Assembly: GCF_000264295.1 (NCBI RefSeq)
Contig: NZ_AJXT01000046.1
Location: 38,654-102,653 of the forward strand
DNA length: 64,000 nt
Direction of reading: 5' to 3'
DNA from: Rhodanobacter spathiphylli B39
GTDB taxonomy: Bacteria; Pseudomonadota; Gammaproteobacteria; Xanthomonadales; Rhodanobacteraceae
Positions 17,097-26,043 of this stretch are shown here, in pieces. The translations under genes were made by a program, and so were the position numbers. Under the pieces are notes generated by a model that was given only the letters and a program-made list of their open reading frames with translations, searched no databases and was not told where the DNA came from. Positions within the stretch are counted from its first letter, which is position 1. Each line of letters begins with the position of its first letter.

Positions 17097-18647
17097 ATGG
17101 CAACCCAGAACCCGCCCGTCTCGCAGACGAAGTCCTTCAGTACCGTCTTCCTGATCGAAATGTGGGAGCGCTTCGGCTTCTACGGCATGCAGGTGTTGAT
17201 GGTCACCTACATGGTGAAGAAGCTCGGCTTCGTCGACAGCAAGGCCAACCTGATCTGGGGCGCCGCCGCGGCGCTGATCTACGCGACGCCGGCCATCGGT
17301 GGTTGGGTGGGTGACAAGCTGATCGGCACGCGCCGCACGATGCTGATCGGTGCCGTCGTGCTCGCACTGGGCTACGCGATGTTGTGGATCCCGACCAACA
17401 ACGCCTACTTCCTGTACGTGGCGCTGGGCGTGATCATCGTCGGCAACGGCTTCTTCAAGCCGAACGCCGGCAACCTCGTGCGAAAGATCTACGAGGGCGA
17501 CGACACCAAGATCGACAGCGCCTTCACCATCTACTACATGGCGGTGAACATCGGCTCGACCATCTCGATGCTGCTGACCCCGTGGATCCGCGATTACGTG
17601 GGCGCGAAGTATGGCGACGCCTGGGGCTGGCACACCGCCTTCGGCGTCTGCGCGATCGGCCTGGTGCTGGGCCTGATCAACTACTCGCTGATGTACCGCA
17701 CGCTGCAGCACATCGGCTCGCCGGCCGACGACGAGCGGGTCGACTTGAGGAAGCTGGGGCTGCTGGCGCTGGCGGCCATCGGCATGGTCTTCGTGTCGGC
17801 CTTCATCCTGCAGAATGAAATGGTGGCGCGGATCTGCGTGTATGCCGCCGGCGTGGTGATCCTGGGCATCTTCATCCACCTGATCCGCAGCAGCGAACAC
17901 CATGAGCGGGCCGGCCTGGTCGCCGCCCTCGTGCTGGTCGCGCAGACGATCTTCTTCTTCATCTTCTACCAGCAGATGTCGACCTCGCTGAACCTGTTCG
18001 CCCAGCGCAACGTCGACCTCTCGTTCGACCTGTTCGGCTGGCACCTGTTCAACTGGATTCCCGAGCAGTTCCAGTCGCTCAACGCGATCTGGATCGTGCT
18101 GCTGAGCCCGGTGCTGGTGTTCATCTACAACAGCATGGGCAGGGTCGGCAAGAATCCGTCGGTGGCCGCGAAGTTCGCCTGGGGTTTCGCCGCGGTGGCG
18201 ATCGGATTCTTCATTTACGGCGTGGGCGCCCGCTTCGCGGTGAATGGCCAGGTGTCGTCGTGGATCATGGTGTGGGGTTACGGCCTGTACTCGCTGGGCG
18301 AGCTGCTGGTCAGCGGCCTGGGCCTGGCGATGATCGCCCGCTACGTGCCGGCGCGCATGGGCGGCTTCATGATGGGCGCGTATTACGTGGCTTCGGGCAT
18401 CTCGCAGTACCTGGGCAGTGTGGTGGCGAACTTCGCCAGCATCCCCACCGACATCAAGGACCCACTGGTGTCGCTGCCGATCTACACCTCGCTGTTCAAC
18501 AAGCTCGGCCTTGCCGGCGTGGGCTGCACGGTGATCGCCATCGCGATGCTGCCGCTGATGAGCAAGCTGTCGGCCAGCCACTCCGATGCGGCGACCAACA
18601 ACAAGCCGCTGCCGCCGGTGCACAGCGAGGAATACAACACGCCGTAA
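17097..18647 (+). CDS. Proton-dependent oligopeptide transporter (POT/PTR2 family)
   Basis: A 516-residue inner-membrane symporter for di- and tripeptides. The first helix has the ExxER-type motif (EMWERFGFYGMQ), the second the conserved GGWVGD loop, and the body shows the FYxxxNxG motif (IYYMAVNIGSTI). About 14 membrane segments are apparent. It is monocistronic, ended by a hairpin terminator at 18658. It would take up the short peptides that the secreted S9 peptidases release. Confidence 0.95.
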   Translation: MATQNPPVSQTKSFSTVFLIEMWERFGFYGMQVLMVTYMVKKLGFVDSKANLIWGAAAALIYATPAIGGWVGDKLIGTRRTMLIGAVVLALGYAMLWIPTNNAYFLYVALGVIIVGNGFFKPNAGNLVRKIYEGDDTKIDSAFTIYYMAVNIGSTISMLLTPWIRDYVGAKYGDAWGWHTAFGVCAIGLVLGLINYSLMYRTLQHIGSPADDERVDLRKLGLLALAAIGMVFVSAFILQNEMVARICVYAAGVVILGIFIHLIRSSEHHERAGLVAALVLVAQTIFFFIFYQQMSTSLNLFAQRNVDLSFDLFGWHLFNWIPEQFQSLNAIWIVLLSPVLVFIYNSMGRVGKNPSVAAKFAWGFAAVAIGFFIYGVGARFAVNGQVSSWIMVWGYGLYSLGELLVSGLGLAMIARYVPARMGGFMMGAYYVASGISQYLGSVVANFASIPTDIKDPLVSLPIYTSLFNKLGLAGVGCTVIAIAMLPLMSKLSASHSDAATNNKPLPPVHSEEYNTP

Positions 18648-18657
18648 ACGAAGCATG

Positions 18658-18686
18658 GAAACCCGCCGCGCAGCTCGGCGGGTTTC
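18658..18686 (+). terminator. Intrinsic terminator after the POT transporter
   Basis: GAAACCCGCCG and CGGCGGGTTTC form a perfect 11-base stem with a 7-base loop, 11 bases after the stop codon, with a short T run in the 3' arm. Confidence 0.8.
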
Positions 18687-18716
18687 GCCCGAACAGATTC
18701 AGCCAGGAAGATCGCC

Positions 18717-19991
18717 ATGCCTCACCGGTCCGCCCAACGCATCGGCCCGTTTGCATTGACGCGGACGCTGGCCTGGCTGCGGATCTGCGCCATCGCCGGG
18801 CAGAGCACGGCGGTGCTGGTCTGCGCGCTGTGGATGCATTTGAACGTGCCGCTGCTGCCCCTGCTGATCGGCATCGGCGTGCTGGCGGTGTTCTCGGTAT
18901 TCGCCGCCTGGCGGCTGACCCAGCCGTGGCCGCTCGGCGAGTGGGAGGCGGTGGGACACATCGCCTTCGACACCCTGGTGCTCGGCTATCTGCTGTATTT
19001 CAGCGGCGGCGCCAGCAATCCGTTCATCACCCTGCTGCTGGTGCCGATCGCCTTGAGCGCCGCGGCACTGTCGGCGCGGGCGGTGCTGGCCGTGGCGGCG
19101 CTGGCAGGCATTGCGTACGTGCTCCTGCTCTACCGGCATGTGCCGCTGCCGATGTCGGTGCACGGGGATTCGCCGAACCGCTTCTCGCTGCACGTCGCCG
19201 GGATGGGCGTGAACTTCGTGATCAGCGCGGTGCTGCTGGGCTTTTTCATCAGCCGGCTGGCCCGCGTGCTGCGCTTGCAGCAGCTCGAAGTGCAGCGGAT
19301 ACGCGAACGCGCCCTGCGCGACGAGGGCATCCTGGCCATCGCTACCCAGGCCGCCGGCGCGGCGCACGAACTCAACACGCCGCTGTCGACGATGCGCACC
19401 CTGCTGCCGGAACTGCGCCGCGAACATGCCGGCGAGCCCACGCTGTCCGAAGACCTCGAGCTGCTCGAAAGCCAGGTCGATCGCTGCCGCACGATACTTC
19501 GCGAGATGGTCGCGTTCGGCAAGGCGCAGCTGTCGCAGGAACCGGAGCGGCTGCGGCTGGACCAGTTCATCCACGGCTGCCTGGAGCGCTTCCAGTTGCT
19601 GCGGCCGGAAGCCGAGCTGACGGTGACACTCGATCCGGAACTGGCCGGCACCGTCCTGCGTACGCCTCCGGGGCTTCGCCATGCGCTGATCAACCTGCTC
19701 AACAACGCGGTCGACGCCTCGGCTGCCAATCGGTCCGACGCGATAGCCCTGGAGGTTTCGCGCGACGGATCATGGCTGCAGTTGTGCGTGCGCGATCACG
19801 GCCCGGGCTTCGATGATGATCCCGAGATCACCGCGCTGGGGCATTCGCACAAGCAGACCGGGCTGGGCATCGGCCTGGCGCTGGCCGAAGCCACTGCGGA
19901 GCGACTCAACGGCGAGCTGGTCGCCGGCAATACCGGACACGGCGCCCGGGTCTGCCTGCGCCTGCCGCTGGCGGTGATCGCCGAAAAATAG
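18717..19991 (+). CDS. regB: RegB/PrrB-type redox sensor histidine kinase
   Basis: A 424-residue membrane histidine kinase. Six hydrophobic segments occupy about residues 15-175 and include GGASNPF (97-103), the ubiquinone-binding heptad of RegB. The H-box is GAAHELNTPLST with H217, and RCR contains C257, in the position of the redox-active Cys of RegB. The ATPase boxes (LINLLNNAVDAS, DHGPGF, GLGIGLALAEATAERL) are intact. In alphaproteobacteria this family controls respiration and fixation genes in response to quinone redox state. AGGAAG precedes the start; regA follows 70 bases downstream. Confidence 0.9.
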   Translation: MPHRSAQRIGPFALTRTLAWLRICAIAGQSTAVLVCALWMHLNVPLLPLLIGIGVLAVFSVFAAWRLTQPWPLGEWEAVGHIAFDTLVLGYLLYFSGGASNPFITLLLVPIALSAAALSARAVLAVAALAGIAYVLLLYRHVPLPMSVHGDSPNRFSLHVAGMGVNFVISAVLLGFFISRLARVLRLQQLEVQRIRERALRDEGILAIATQAAGAAHELNTPLSTMRTLLPELRREHAGEPTLSEDLELLESQVDRCRTILREMVAFGKAQLSQEPERLRLDQFIHGCLERFQLLRPEAELTVTLDPELAGTVLRTPPGLRHALINLLNNAVDASAANRSDAIALEVSRDGSWLQLCVRDHGPGFDDDPEITALGHSHKQTGLGIGLALAEATAERLNGELVAGNTGHGARVCLRLPLAVIAEK

Positions 19992-20061
19992 CCCGGCGTG
20001 CGTGCAAGTCGCGCCGCTTCCGGCAAGAATGGGCGCTGGATCACCATCAGGAACCCCCGCG

Positions 20062-20646
20062 ATGACCGAGTTGCCCCAAGCCGCCACGGCACGTCCGCTG
20101 CTGCTGGTCGACGACGATGTGACCTTCCTGCGCGTGCTGGCGCGTGCGCTGGGCTCACGCGGCTTCGAGGTGATCACCGCCAGCAATTTCGACGAGGCCC
20201 GCGCCCTGACGCGCCGGCACCATCCGCGCTACTGCGTGCTCGACCTCAAGCTGGGCGAGGAAAACGGCCTGCGCCTGATCCCCGAACTGCATACCCTGGT
20301 GCCCGACCTGCGCGTGCTGCTGCTGACCGGCTACGCCTCGATCGCCACCGCGGTGGAGGCGATCAAGCGCGGCGCGCACGACTACCTGGCCAAGCCGGTC
20401 GACGCCGACGCCGTGGTGCGCGCCCTGCTCGACGGCGACAGCGACGCCGATGACGCCGACTTGCCCGACACGCCGGAACAGCCGCTTGCCCTGCGCCGAC
20501 TGGAGTGGGAACACATCCAGCGCGTGCTGACCGAATGCGACGGCAACATCTCCGAGACCGCCCGCCGCCTCGGCATGCACCGCCGCACCCTGCAGCGCAA
20601 GCTGAGCAAGCACCCGGTGCGAGAACGCCCCGACCGCGAGGACTGA
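20062..20646 (+). CDS. regA: RegA/PrrA-type response regulator
   Basis: A 194-residue DNA-binding regulator that would be phosphorylated by the adjacent RegB-type kinase. The receiver domain (about 15-130) has the acidic pair DDD and the phospho-acceptor D61 (VLDLKLGEENG), T/S and K (LAKP) residues. The C-terminal Fis-like helix-turn-helix (GNISETARRLGMHRRTLQRKLSK) is the hallmark of RegA/ActR/PrrA. I chose the ATG at 20062 (MTELPQ); alternatives lie upstream at 20029 and 20002. The last codons overlap three 13-base tandem repeats. Confidence 0.92.
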   Translation: MTELPQAATARPLLLVDDDVTFLRVLARALGSRGFEVITASNFDEARALTRRHHPRYCVLDLKLGEENGLRLIPELHTLVPDLRVLLLTGYASIATAVEAIKRGAHDYLAKPVDADAVVRALLDGDSDADDADLPDTPEQPLALRRLEWEHIQRVLTECDGNISETARRLGMHRRTLQRKLSKHPVRERPDRED

Positions 20647-20674
20647 TCGCGAAGGCTGATCGCGAGGACTGACG
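20636..20674 (+). repeat. Three 13-base tandem repeats at the regA stop
   Basis: Three near-identical units (GCGAGGACTGATC, GCGAAGGCTGATC, GCGAGGACTGACG minus two end changes) run from the last codons of regA into the spacer. The regA stop TGA lies in the first unit. Because 13 is not a multiple of three, copy-number change would alter only the untranslated part or the final residues. Confidence 0.6.
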
Positions 20675-20886
20675 TCCAGGCGGTCATCGAAATGCCAGCG
20701 CAGGCATTGCCCGCCGCTACTCCCGGAATTGCAGGAACCGGCGGACCGCGTCCGCCCTGCGTGCCGCCGGCACCTTTCGCCGCGCCCGCGCATCCCATGG
20801 CCGCCCCCGCTGCGACAACGCGCCATCTTTCGCGTGGCCGACAGCGGACTATCCTTGCAACTCTAGACCCCCATCCAGAGTATCGC

Positions 20887-23142
20887 TTGAACGCCATCCC
20901 GTTCGGCCTTTGCGCACTTGCCGCTGCCGTGGTCGCCGGCCCCTCGCCGGCTGCCGACGTTCCGCTGCAAACCACCACCCTCACGCCGGTCTCGGTGCAC
21001 GCCAGCGACACCATGGTGACGGAAACGCCTAGCGTGCAGGTTCGCGTCACTCGCCAGAAGCTGCAGCAGCAGAACGTCACCGAAAGCGCCGACGCGTTGA
21101 AGTACGCGCCGAACATGATGGTGCGCAAGCGCTACATCGGCGATCCGAACGCGGTGATCAGCGGCCGCAACGCCGGCACCCTGCAAAGCGCACGCAGCCT
21201 GGTCTATGCCGACGGCCTGCTGCTGTCCAACCTGATGACCAACGGCTGGGATGGCGCACCGCGCTGGGGCATGGTGGCACCGCAGGAAGTCGGCGCCGTC
21301 GACATCCTGTACGGCCCCTACTCCGCGCTGTATCCGGGCAACTCGCTGGGCAGCACCGTGCTGATCCACACCGTGCTGCCGCAGCGGCTGACCGCCAGCG
21401 TGAGCACCCAGTTCTTCAGCCAGGACTACCACGACGCATACGGCGCCGGCGGCCACTACAACGGCCACCAGGCCGCCGCCACGCTGGGCAACAGGCAGGG
21501 CCGCTGGAGCTGGCTGCTCGAATACAGCCGACTCGACAACCGCGGCCAGCCGATGCAGTACGCCACGGCCCGGGCCGGCGGCGACCCCGCCCTGGCCGTG
21601 CCGGTGACCGGCGCCACCGCCGACCGCAACCCGAACGGCAGCGCGCGGCTGGTCTACGGCGCCAACAGCATCGAACACACCGTGCAGGACCAGGCCAAGC
21701 TGAAAGTGGGCGTCGACCTGAGCGAGCACGTCGCAGCGCTGTTCACCGTGGGCTGGTGGCACAACCGCGCCGAGGACTTCACCCGCAGCCTGATTCGCGA
21801 TGGCCACGGCAACCTGGTCAATGGTGGCGTCATCAGCGCAGGCGGGCAGACCTGGACGCTGCCGGCCAGCGGGCTGGCGCCGTCCTCGGCCAGCGACACG
21901 CACATGCTGTACGGCGTCGAGTTGAACGGCCATCTCGACAACGGCTGGCGCTGGACCGCGGTAGCCAGCCACTACGACTTCCTGCGCTCGCTGGCCGGCA
22001 GCGCGAACAACGCCGAGCCCGGCCGGCCCGTCAACGGCCCGGGCACGGTCGCCAACAAGGCCGGCTCGGGCTGGGACACCCTCGACCTGCGCAGTTCCGG
22101 TCCCATCGGCGATCGTCACATGCTGTACGCCGGCATCCATGCCGATCGTTACGTGCTGGACAGCCAGCTGCGCAACGCCAGCCACTGGCTGGGCGATGCC
22201 GACGGCGCGCGGGTCAGCGCGTTCGGCGGTCGCAGCCAGACCCGCGCGCTGTATCTGCAGGATGTGTGGAGTTTCGCCGATGCATGGGCGCTGACCCTGG
22301 GCGGGCGGCTGGAACAATGGCGGGCCTACGACGGCCTGCGCGGCAACGGCAACACCACGCTGCGCTACGCCGACCGGCAACGCACCGACTTCTCGCCCAA
22401 GGCCGCGCTGAGCTGGGACTTCGCCGAAGACTGGGAACTGCGACTGGCCCATGGCAAGGCGGTGCGCTACCCGACCGTGAACGAACTGTTCCAGGGCAGC
22501 CTGTCGGCCAATGCGATCGTCAACAACAACCCGGACCTCCGGCCCGAGATCGACGAATCCACCGACCTCACGCTGAACCGCCACCTGGAAAACGGCCACT
22601 GGCGCATTTCGCTGTACCAGGACCGCATCGCCGATTCGCTGTACTCGCAGACCGACATCACCGTCACCCCCACCGTGACCAGTGTGCAGAACATCGACCG
22701 CATGCGCAGCCGCGGGCTCGAGGGCGAGATCACCCTCACCGACCTGTGGCTGGACGGACTCGACGTGCAGGCCAGCGTGGCCTTCAACCACGCCCGCACC
22801 CTGGACGACAGCCAGTATCCGCTGGCCAACGGCAAGGTGTTTCCGCGCATCCCGAAAATCCGCGCCAGCGTGTTCGCCGACTACCGCTTCGCGCCGCAAT
22901 GGGACGCCTCGCTGGGCATCCGCCATTCCGGCCGCCAGTACGGCACGCTGGACAACAGCGACCACATCGACAGCTACGGCGCGGTGAGCCGCTTCACCGT
23001 GGCCGACGCCCGGCTGCGCTGGTCCTTCGCGCCCGGCTGGACCGCCGCGCTCGGCGTCGACAACCTGACCAACGAACGTTACTGGGTCTACCATCCGTAC
23101 GCTGGCCGCACCTGGTTCGGCGAGCTGCGCTGGGAGTTGTGA
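20887..23142 (+). CDS. TonB-dependent receptor, first gene of a propeller/thioredoxin unit
   Basis: A roughly 751-residue outer-membrane receptor. The plug domain (about 45-150) shows ESADALKYAPNMMVRKRYIGDPNAV, LVYADGLLLSNL and VGAVDILYGPYSALYPGNSLG; the barrel ends in WFGELRWEL. The start is uncertain: a TTG at 20887 directly precedes the hydrophobic leader (IPFGLCALAAAVVAG), while an ATG at 20797 would add 30 residues. The substrate is not readable from sequence, but the next genes encode a Cys/His-rich propeller and a thioredoxin-like protein, so a metal, perhaps copper, is a reasonable guess. Confidence 0.85.
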   Translation: MNAIPFGLCALAAAVVAGPSPAADVPLQTTTLTPVSVHASDTMVTETPSVQVRVTRQKLQQQNVTESADALKYAPNMMVRKRYIGDPNAVISGRNAGTLQSARSLVYADGLLLSNLMTNGWDGAPRWGMVAPQEVGAVDILYGPYSALYPGNSLGSTVLIHTVLPQRLTASVSTQFFSQDYHDAYGAGGHYNGHQAAATLGNRQGRWSWLLEYSRLDNRGQPMQYATARAGGDPALAVPVTGATADRNPNGSARLVYGANSIEHTVQDQAKLKVGVDLSEHVAALFTVGWWHNRAEDFTRSLIRDGHGNLVNGGVISAGGQTWTLPASGLAPSSASDTHMLYGVELNGHLDNGWRWTAVASHYDFLRSLAGSANNAEPGRPVNGPGTVANKAGSGWDTLDLRSSGPIGDRHMLYAGIHADRYVLDSQLRNASHWLGDADGARVSAFGGRSQTRALYLQDVWSFADAWALTLGGRLEQWRAYDGLRGNGNTTLRYADRQRTDFSPKAALSWDFAEDWELRLAHGKAVRYPTVNELFQGSLSANAIVNNNPDLRPEIDESTDLTLNRHLENGHWRISLYQDRIADSLYSQTDITVTPTVTSVQNIDRMRSRGLEGEITLTDLWLDGLDVQASVAFNHARTLDDSQYPLANGKVFPRIPKIRASVFADYRFAPQWDASLGIRHSGRQYGTLDNSDHIDSYGAVSRFTVADARLRWSFAPGWTAALGVDNLTNERYWVYHPYAGRTWFGELRWEL

Positions 23143-23170
23143 AGAGCTGTCGGACCCCGTGCGCGATACT

Positions 23171-23268
23171 CCCTCCCCTGCTCGCAGGGGAGGGTTGGGG
23201 TGGGGTCGCTCTTGATCGCCAAAGTCAAAAGCACCCCCTCCCAACCTCCCCCTGAAAGCAGGGGGAGG
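23171..23268. repeat. Inverted pair of REP-like palindromes, copies 2 and 3
   Basis: Copy 2 (23171-23205) is CCCTCCCCTGC / GCAGGGGAGGG with tail TTGGGGTGGGG. Copy 3 (23231-23268) is CCTCCCCCTG / CAGGGGGAGG preceded by the complement of that tail (CACCCCCTCCCAACC). The two face each other like a BIME and fill the 147-base spacer between the receptor and the propeller gene, so they may modulate read-through within this unit. Confidence 0.75.
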
Positions 23269-23289
23269 AGCAAAACCCGAGGAGCATTC

Positions 23290-24456
23290 ATGCGCCACCT
23301 GCTGATCACCCTGCTCTGCCTGCTCTCGCCCTCCCTATCCGCCCACGACGGCATGCACATGGACATGCCCAGGGGCCCCGAGCTTGGCGCCAGCGCCGCG
23401 TTCGACAGTCATGGTCGGCTGTACGTGGTGGACGCGGCGGACGGTCACGTGCGGCTGCGCCACTCCGATGACGACGGCCGCACGCTGAGTGCGCCGATCG
23501 AGGTGAACGCCGTGGCGGAACGCATCTACGCCGAAGGCGAGAACCGGCCGAAGCTCGCGTTCGGTCCCCACGACGAGATCTACGTGAGTTGGTCGCAGCC
23601 GCGCACCGCACCGTGGACCGGATTCGTGCGCTTCGCCCGTTCGACGGATCGCGGCGAGCATTTCAGCGAACCGCTGACCGTGCACCACGACCGCGCGGAG
23701 ATCACCCACCGCTTCGACGCGCTGGCGGTCGACGGCAAGGGCCGCATCGTGATCGCCTGGATCGACAAGCGCGACCTGGTCGCCGCCGACGCCGCGAACA
23801 AGCCCTACCTCGGCGCCGCGGTCTACTACAGCTGGTCGGAGGACGGCGGCGCCAGCTTCGTGCCCGAGCGCAAGCTGGTCGACCAGAGTTGCGAATGCTG
23901 CCGCATCGCGCTGGCACGCACGCCCGACGGGCATGTCGCGGCGTTCTTCCGCAGCATCTACGGCGACAACATCCGCGACCACGCCTATGCCGTGCTGCGC
24001 ACGGATGGCCAGGACAGCACGGTCCGGCGCGCCACCTTCAGCGAGTGGCATATCGCCGGCTGCCCGCACCACGGCCCCGGCCTGGCGATCGGCGCTGACG
24101 GTGTCCGCCACGCGGTGTGGTACGAGGCGAAGAGCGCGCCCACGATCCACTACGGCCAGCTCGACCCCGGCCACCCACCGCAACACGCGACGACGATCGC
24201 CGCCGCCGGCGCCAGCCACGCCGACGTGGCCGTGCACGGCCATACCGTGTGGGTGGTGTGGAACCAGGTCTGCGCGGATGGCTACACGCTGATGCTGCGC
24301 CGCTCGACCGACAACGGCGCGCACTTCGACGCGGAACGCGCCATCGCGCACAGCGGCGGCGCGGTCGGCTCACCGCAGTTGCTGACGAAGTCGGGCCAGG
24401 CCTTCGTGGCCTGGAACACGGCGCAGGGATTTCGCCTGATCGGTGTTGCACCATGA
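23290..24456 (+). CDS. Exported Asp-box beta-propeller (sialidase-fold) protein with Cys/His clusters
   Basis: A 388-residue exported protein. The signal peptide (1-19) ends SLSA; the mature N-terminus is HDGMHMDMP. Four Asp-box (BNR) motifs SxDxGxxF/L are seen: SDDDGRTLS, STDRGEHFS, SEDGGASFV and STDNGAHFD, giving a sialidase-like propeller, but I see no sialidase active-site set. Conserved-looking C201-x-C203-C204 and C258-P-H-H-G-P, with the Met/His N-terminus, resemble a metal or redox centre. It starts after AGGAG and overlaps the next gene by four bases (ATGA). Annotated elsewhere as sialidase family; true function unknown. Confidence 0.8.
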   Translation: MRHLLITLLCLLSPSLSAHDGMHMDMPRGPELGASAAFDSHGRLYVVDAADGHVRLRHSDDDGRTLSAPIEVNAVAERIYAEGENRPKLAFGPHDEIYVSWSQPRTAPWTGFVRFARSTDRGEHFSEPLTVHHDRAEITHRFDALAVDGKGRIVIAWIDKRDLVAADAANKPYLGAAVYYSWSEDGGASFVPERKLVDQSCECCRIALARTPDGHVAAFFRSIYGDNIRDHAYAVLRTDGQDSTVRRATFSEWHIAGCPHHGPGLAIGADGVRHAVWYEAKSAPTIHYGQLDPGHPPQHATTIAAAGASHADVAVHGHTVWVVWNQVCADGYTLMLRRSTDNGAHFDAERAIAHSGGAVGSPQLLTKSGQAFVAWNTAQGFRLIGVAP

Positions 24457-24911
24457 AGCGCCTGCTGCCGCTGCTGTTCCTGCTGTTGCCCGCGCTGGCC
24501 TGCGCCGGTTCGCTGCAGCCGCTGGCCGCCAATGACGTCGCCACCCTGCTTGAGCCACCGGCGCACGGCGAACGCATCATCGCGCTGTGGGCCCTCGATT
24601 GCGCCTACTGCGAACCGAACCTGCAGGCGCTGGCCAGGCTGCGCGACCAGCATCCCGACGAGATCGAGCTGGTGCTGGTGACCACCGACGGCATCGAGCA
24701 GGCCGCGACGATCGAGGCGCGCCTGCACGGGATGAAGATGGACGGCTATCCGAACCGCGCCTACGCCGAAGCGTCGCCCGAACGCATCAACTTCCTGCTC
24801 GACCCGCACTGGGGTGGCGAGACACCGCGCGTGCTGGTGATCCGCGCCGACGGCAGCCGGCTCGGCATCAGCGGCGCGCTGACGCCCGCGCAGCTGGAAA
24901 AACTTCGGTAG
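24453..24911 (+). CDS. Exported thioredoxin-fold protein
   Basis: A 152-residue protein with a signal peptide (1-18, ending LACA) and a thioredoxin-like fold whose active site is CAYC (in ALDCAYCEPNLQAL). The rest (LVLVTTDG, PRVLVIRADGSRLGISGALT) fits a TlpA/ResA-type periplasmic redox protein. The ATG overlaps the propeller stop, so translation is coupled. It may keep cysteines of the propeller protein reduced, or mature them; this is inference. Confidence 0.8.
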   Translation: MKRLLPLLFLLLPALACAGSLQPLAANDVATLLEPPAHGERIIALWALDCAYCEPNLQALARLRDQHPDEIELVLVTTDGIEQAATIEARLHGMKMDGYPNRAYAEASPERINFLLDPHWGGETPRVLVIRADGSRLGISGALTPAQLEKLR

Positions 24912-24943
24912 CGCCAACCCCGCCAGCCTCGGGCGACAACATG

Positions 24944-25996
24944 CTAAGGCTGGGCGACGCTCTCGGCCGGAGCCGGCTCGGGGATCTCGGTGGTGCCATC
25001 GTCCTCGTCGCCGTACAGCGCCACGTGCGGCACGCCGTCGGCGCCGATCCAGCCGCGGTACATGCCATCGGTGTTGAACGGAATCGAGATGTGGCCTTCC
25101 GCATCCAGCGCGATCGCGCCGCCGTTGCCGCCCATCGACGGGATTTCCTGGTTGATCACCTCGGCCGCGGCGCGCTTCAGCGGCACGCGCATCTGGGTCA
25201 CCTTCATGCAGATCTCGTGCGCGGCCACGGTGCGGATGTAGAACTCGCCCCAGCCCGTACCCGACACCGCGCAGCCCGAGTTGGCATAAGTGCCGGCACC
25301 GATGATCGGCGAATCGCCGATGCGGCCCCGGCGCTTGTCGGTCATGCCGCCGGTGGACGTGCCGGCAGCCAAGTGGCCCTGCGCATCCAGCGCCACCGCG
25401 CCCACGGTGCCGAAATGTCTGGCCGTCTCGACGTCCGCATGCGGCTGTTTCGCCGCGTCTTCCTTCAACGCCTTCTGCAGCTGCTGCCAGCGCTCCTCGG
25501 TGCGGAAATAGGCGGGATCGACCAGGGTGATGCCCTGCTCCTGCGCAAACGCCTCGGCACCGTCGCCGGAAAGCATCACGTGCGGCGAATGCTCCATCAC
25601 CGCGCGCGCCAGCAGGATCGGATTCTTCACCCGCTGCACCCCGGCCACCGCGCCGGCGTGCAGCGTATAGCCGTCCATGATTGCCGCATCCAGCTCGTTC
25701 CGGCCGTCATGGGTGAACACCGCGCCCTTGCCGGCATTGAAGTTCGGGTCATCCTCCAGCACGGCAAGCGCGGCGGCCACCGCGTCCAGCGCCGGCTTGC
25801 CCGCCTTGAGCTCGGCATGGCCGCTCTGCAAAGCCTGTGTCATCGCCGCGCGTACCGCCTGCTCCCTGGCCGGCGTCATGTCGCGCTTGATCACCCCGGC
25901 ACCGCCGTGGATCACCAGGACGGGCGACACGGCGGCATGGCTCATGGCGGTGATTCCGATGGCTGCAAGGGCGGCAAACAGATGACGCGATTTCAC
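24944..25996 (-). CDS. iaaA: Periplasmic isoaspartyl peptidase / plant-type L-asparaginase
   Basis: A 350-residue N-terminal nucleophile hydrolase precursor that removes isoaspartyl residues from peptides and hydrolyses L-asparagine. The nucleophile is T197 in HFGTVGAVALD, at which the precursor should self-cleave into alpha and beta subunits; GGAGV near the start and GRIGDSPIIGAGTYAN and STGG follow the family. The GTG at 25996 is five bases after GGGAGA and begins a signal peptide (1-21, ending SHA), unlike the cytoplasmic E. coli enzyme. It lies 47 bases after the BlaR1-like gene. Confidence 0.92.
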   Translation of the reverse strand: MKSRHLFAALAAIGITAMSHAAVSPVLVIHGGAGVIKRDMTPAREQAVRAAMTQALQSGHAELKAGKPALDAVAAALAVLEDDPNFNAGKGAVFTHDGRNELDAAIMDGYTLHAGAVAGVQRVKNPILLARAVMEHSPHVMLSGDGAEAFAQEQGITLVDPAYFRTEERWQQLQKALKEDAAKQPHADVETARHFGTVGAVALDAQGHLAAGTSTGGMTDKRRGRIGDSPIIGAGTYANSGCAVSGTGWGEFYIRTVAAHEICMKVTQMRVPLKRAAAEVINQEIPSMGGNGGAIALDAEGHISIPFNTDGMYRGWIGADGVPHVALYGDEDDGTTEIPEPAPAESVAQP

Positions 25997-26043
25997 GACA
26001 CTCTCCCGGACGGTGACCGGGCGAGTATAGCCATCCTTCCGCG

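Noticed and set aside
23290..24456. Sialidase function for the Asp-box protein
   Set aside because: Asp boxes show the fold only. I see no sialidase Arg-Ile-Pro motif or catalytic Tyr/Glu set, and the Cys/His clusters point elsewhere.
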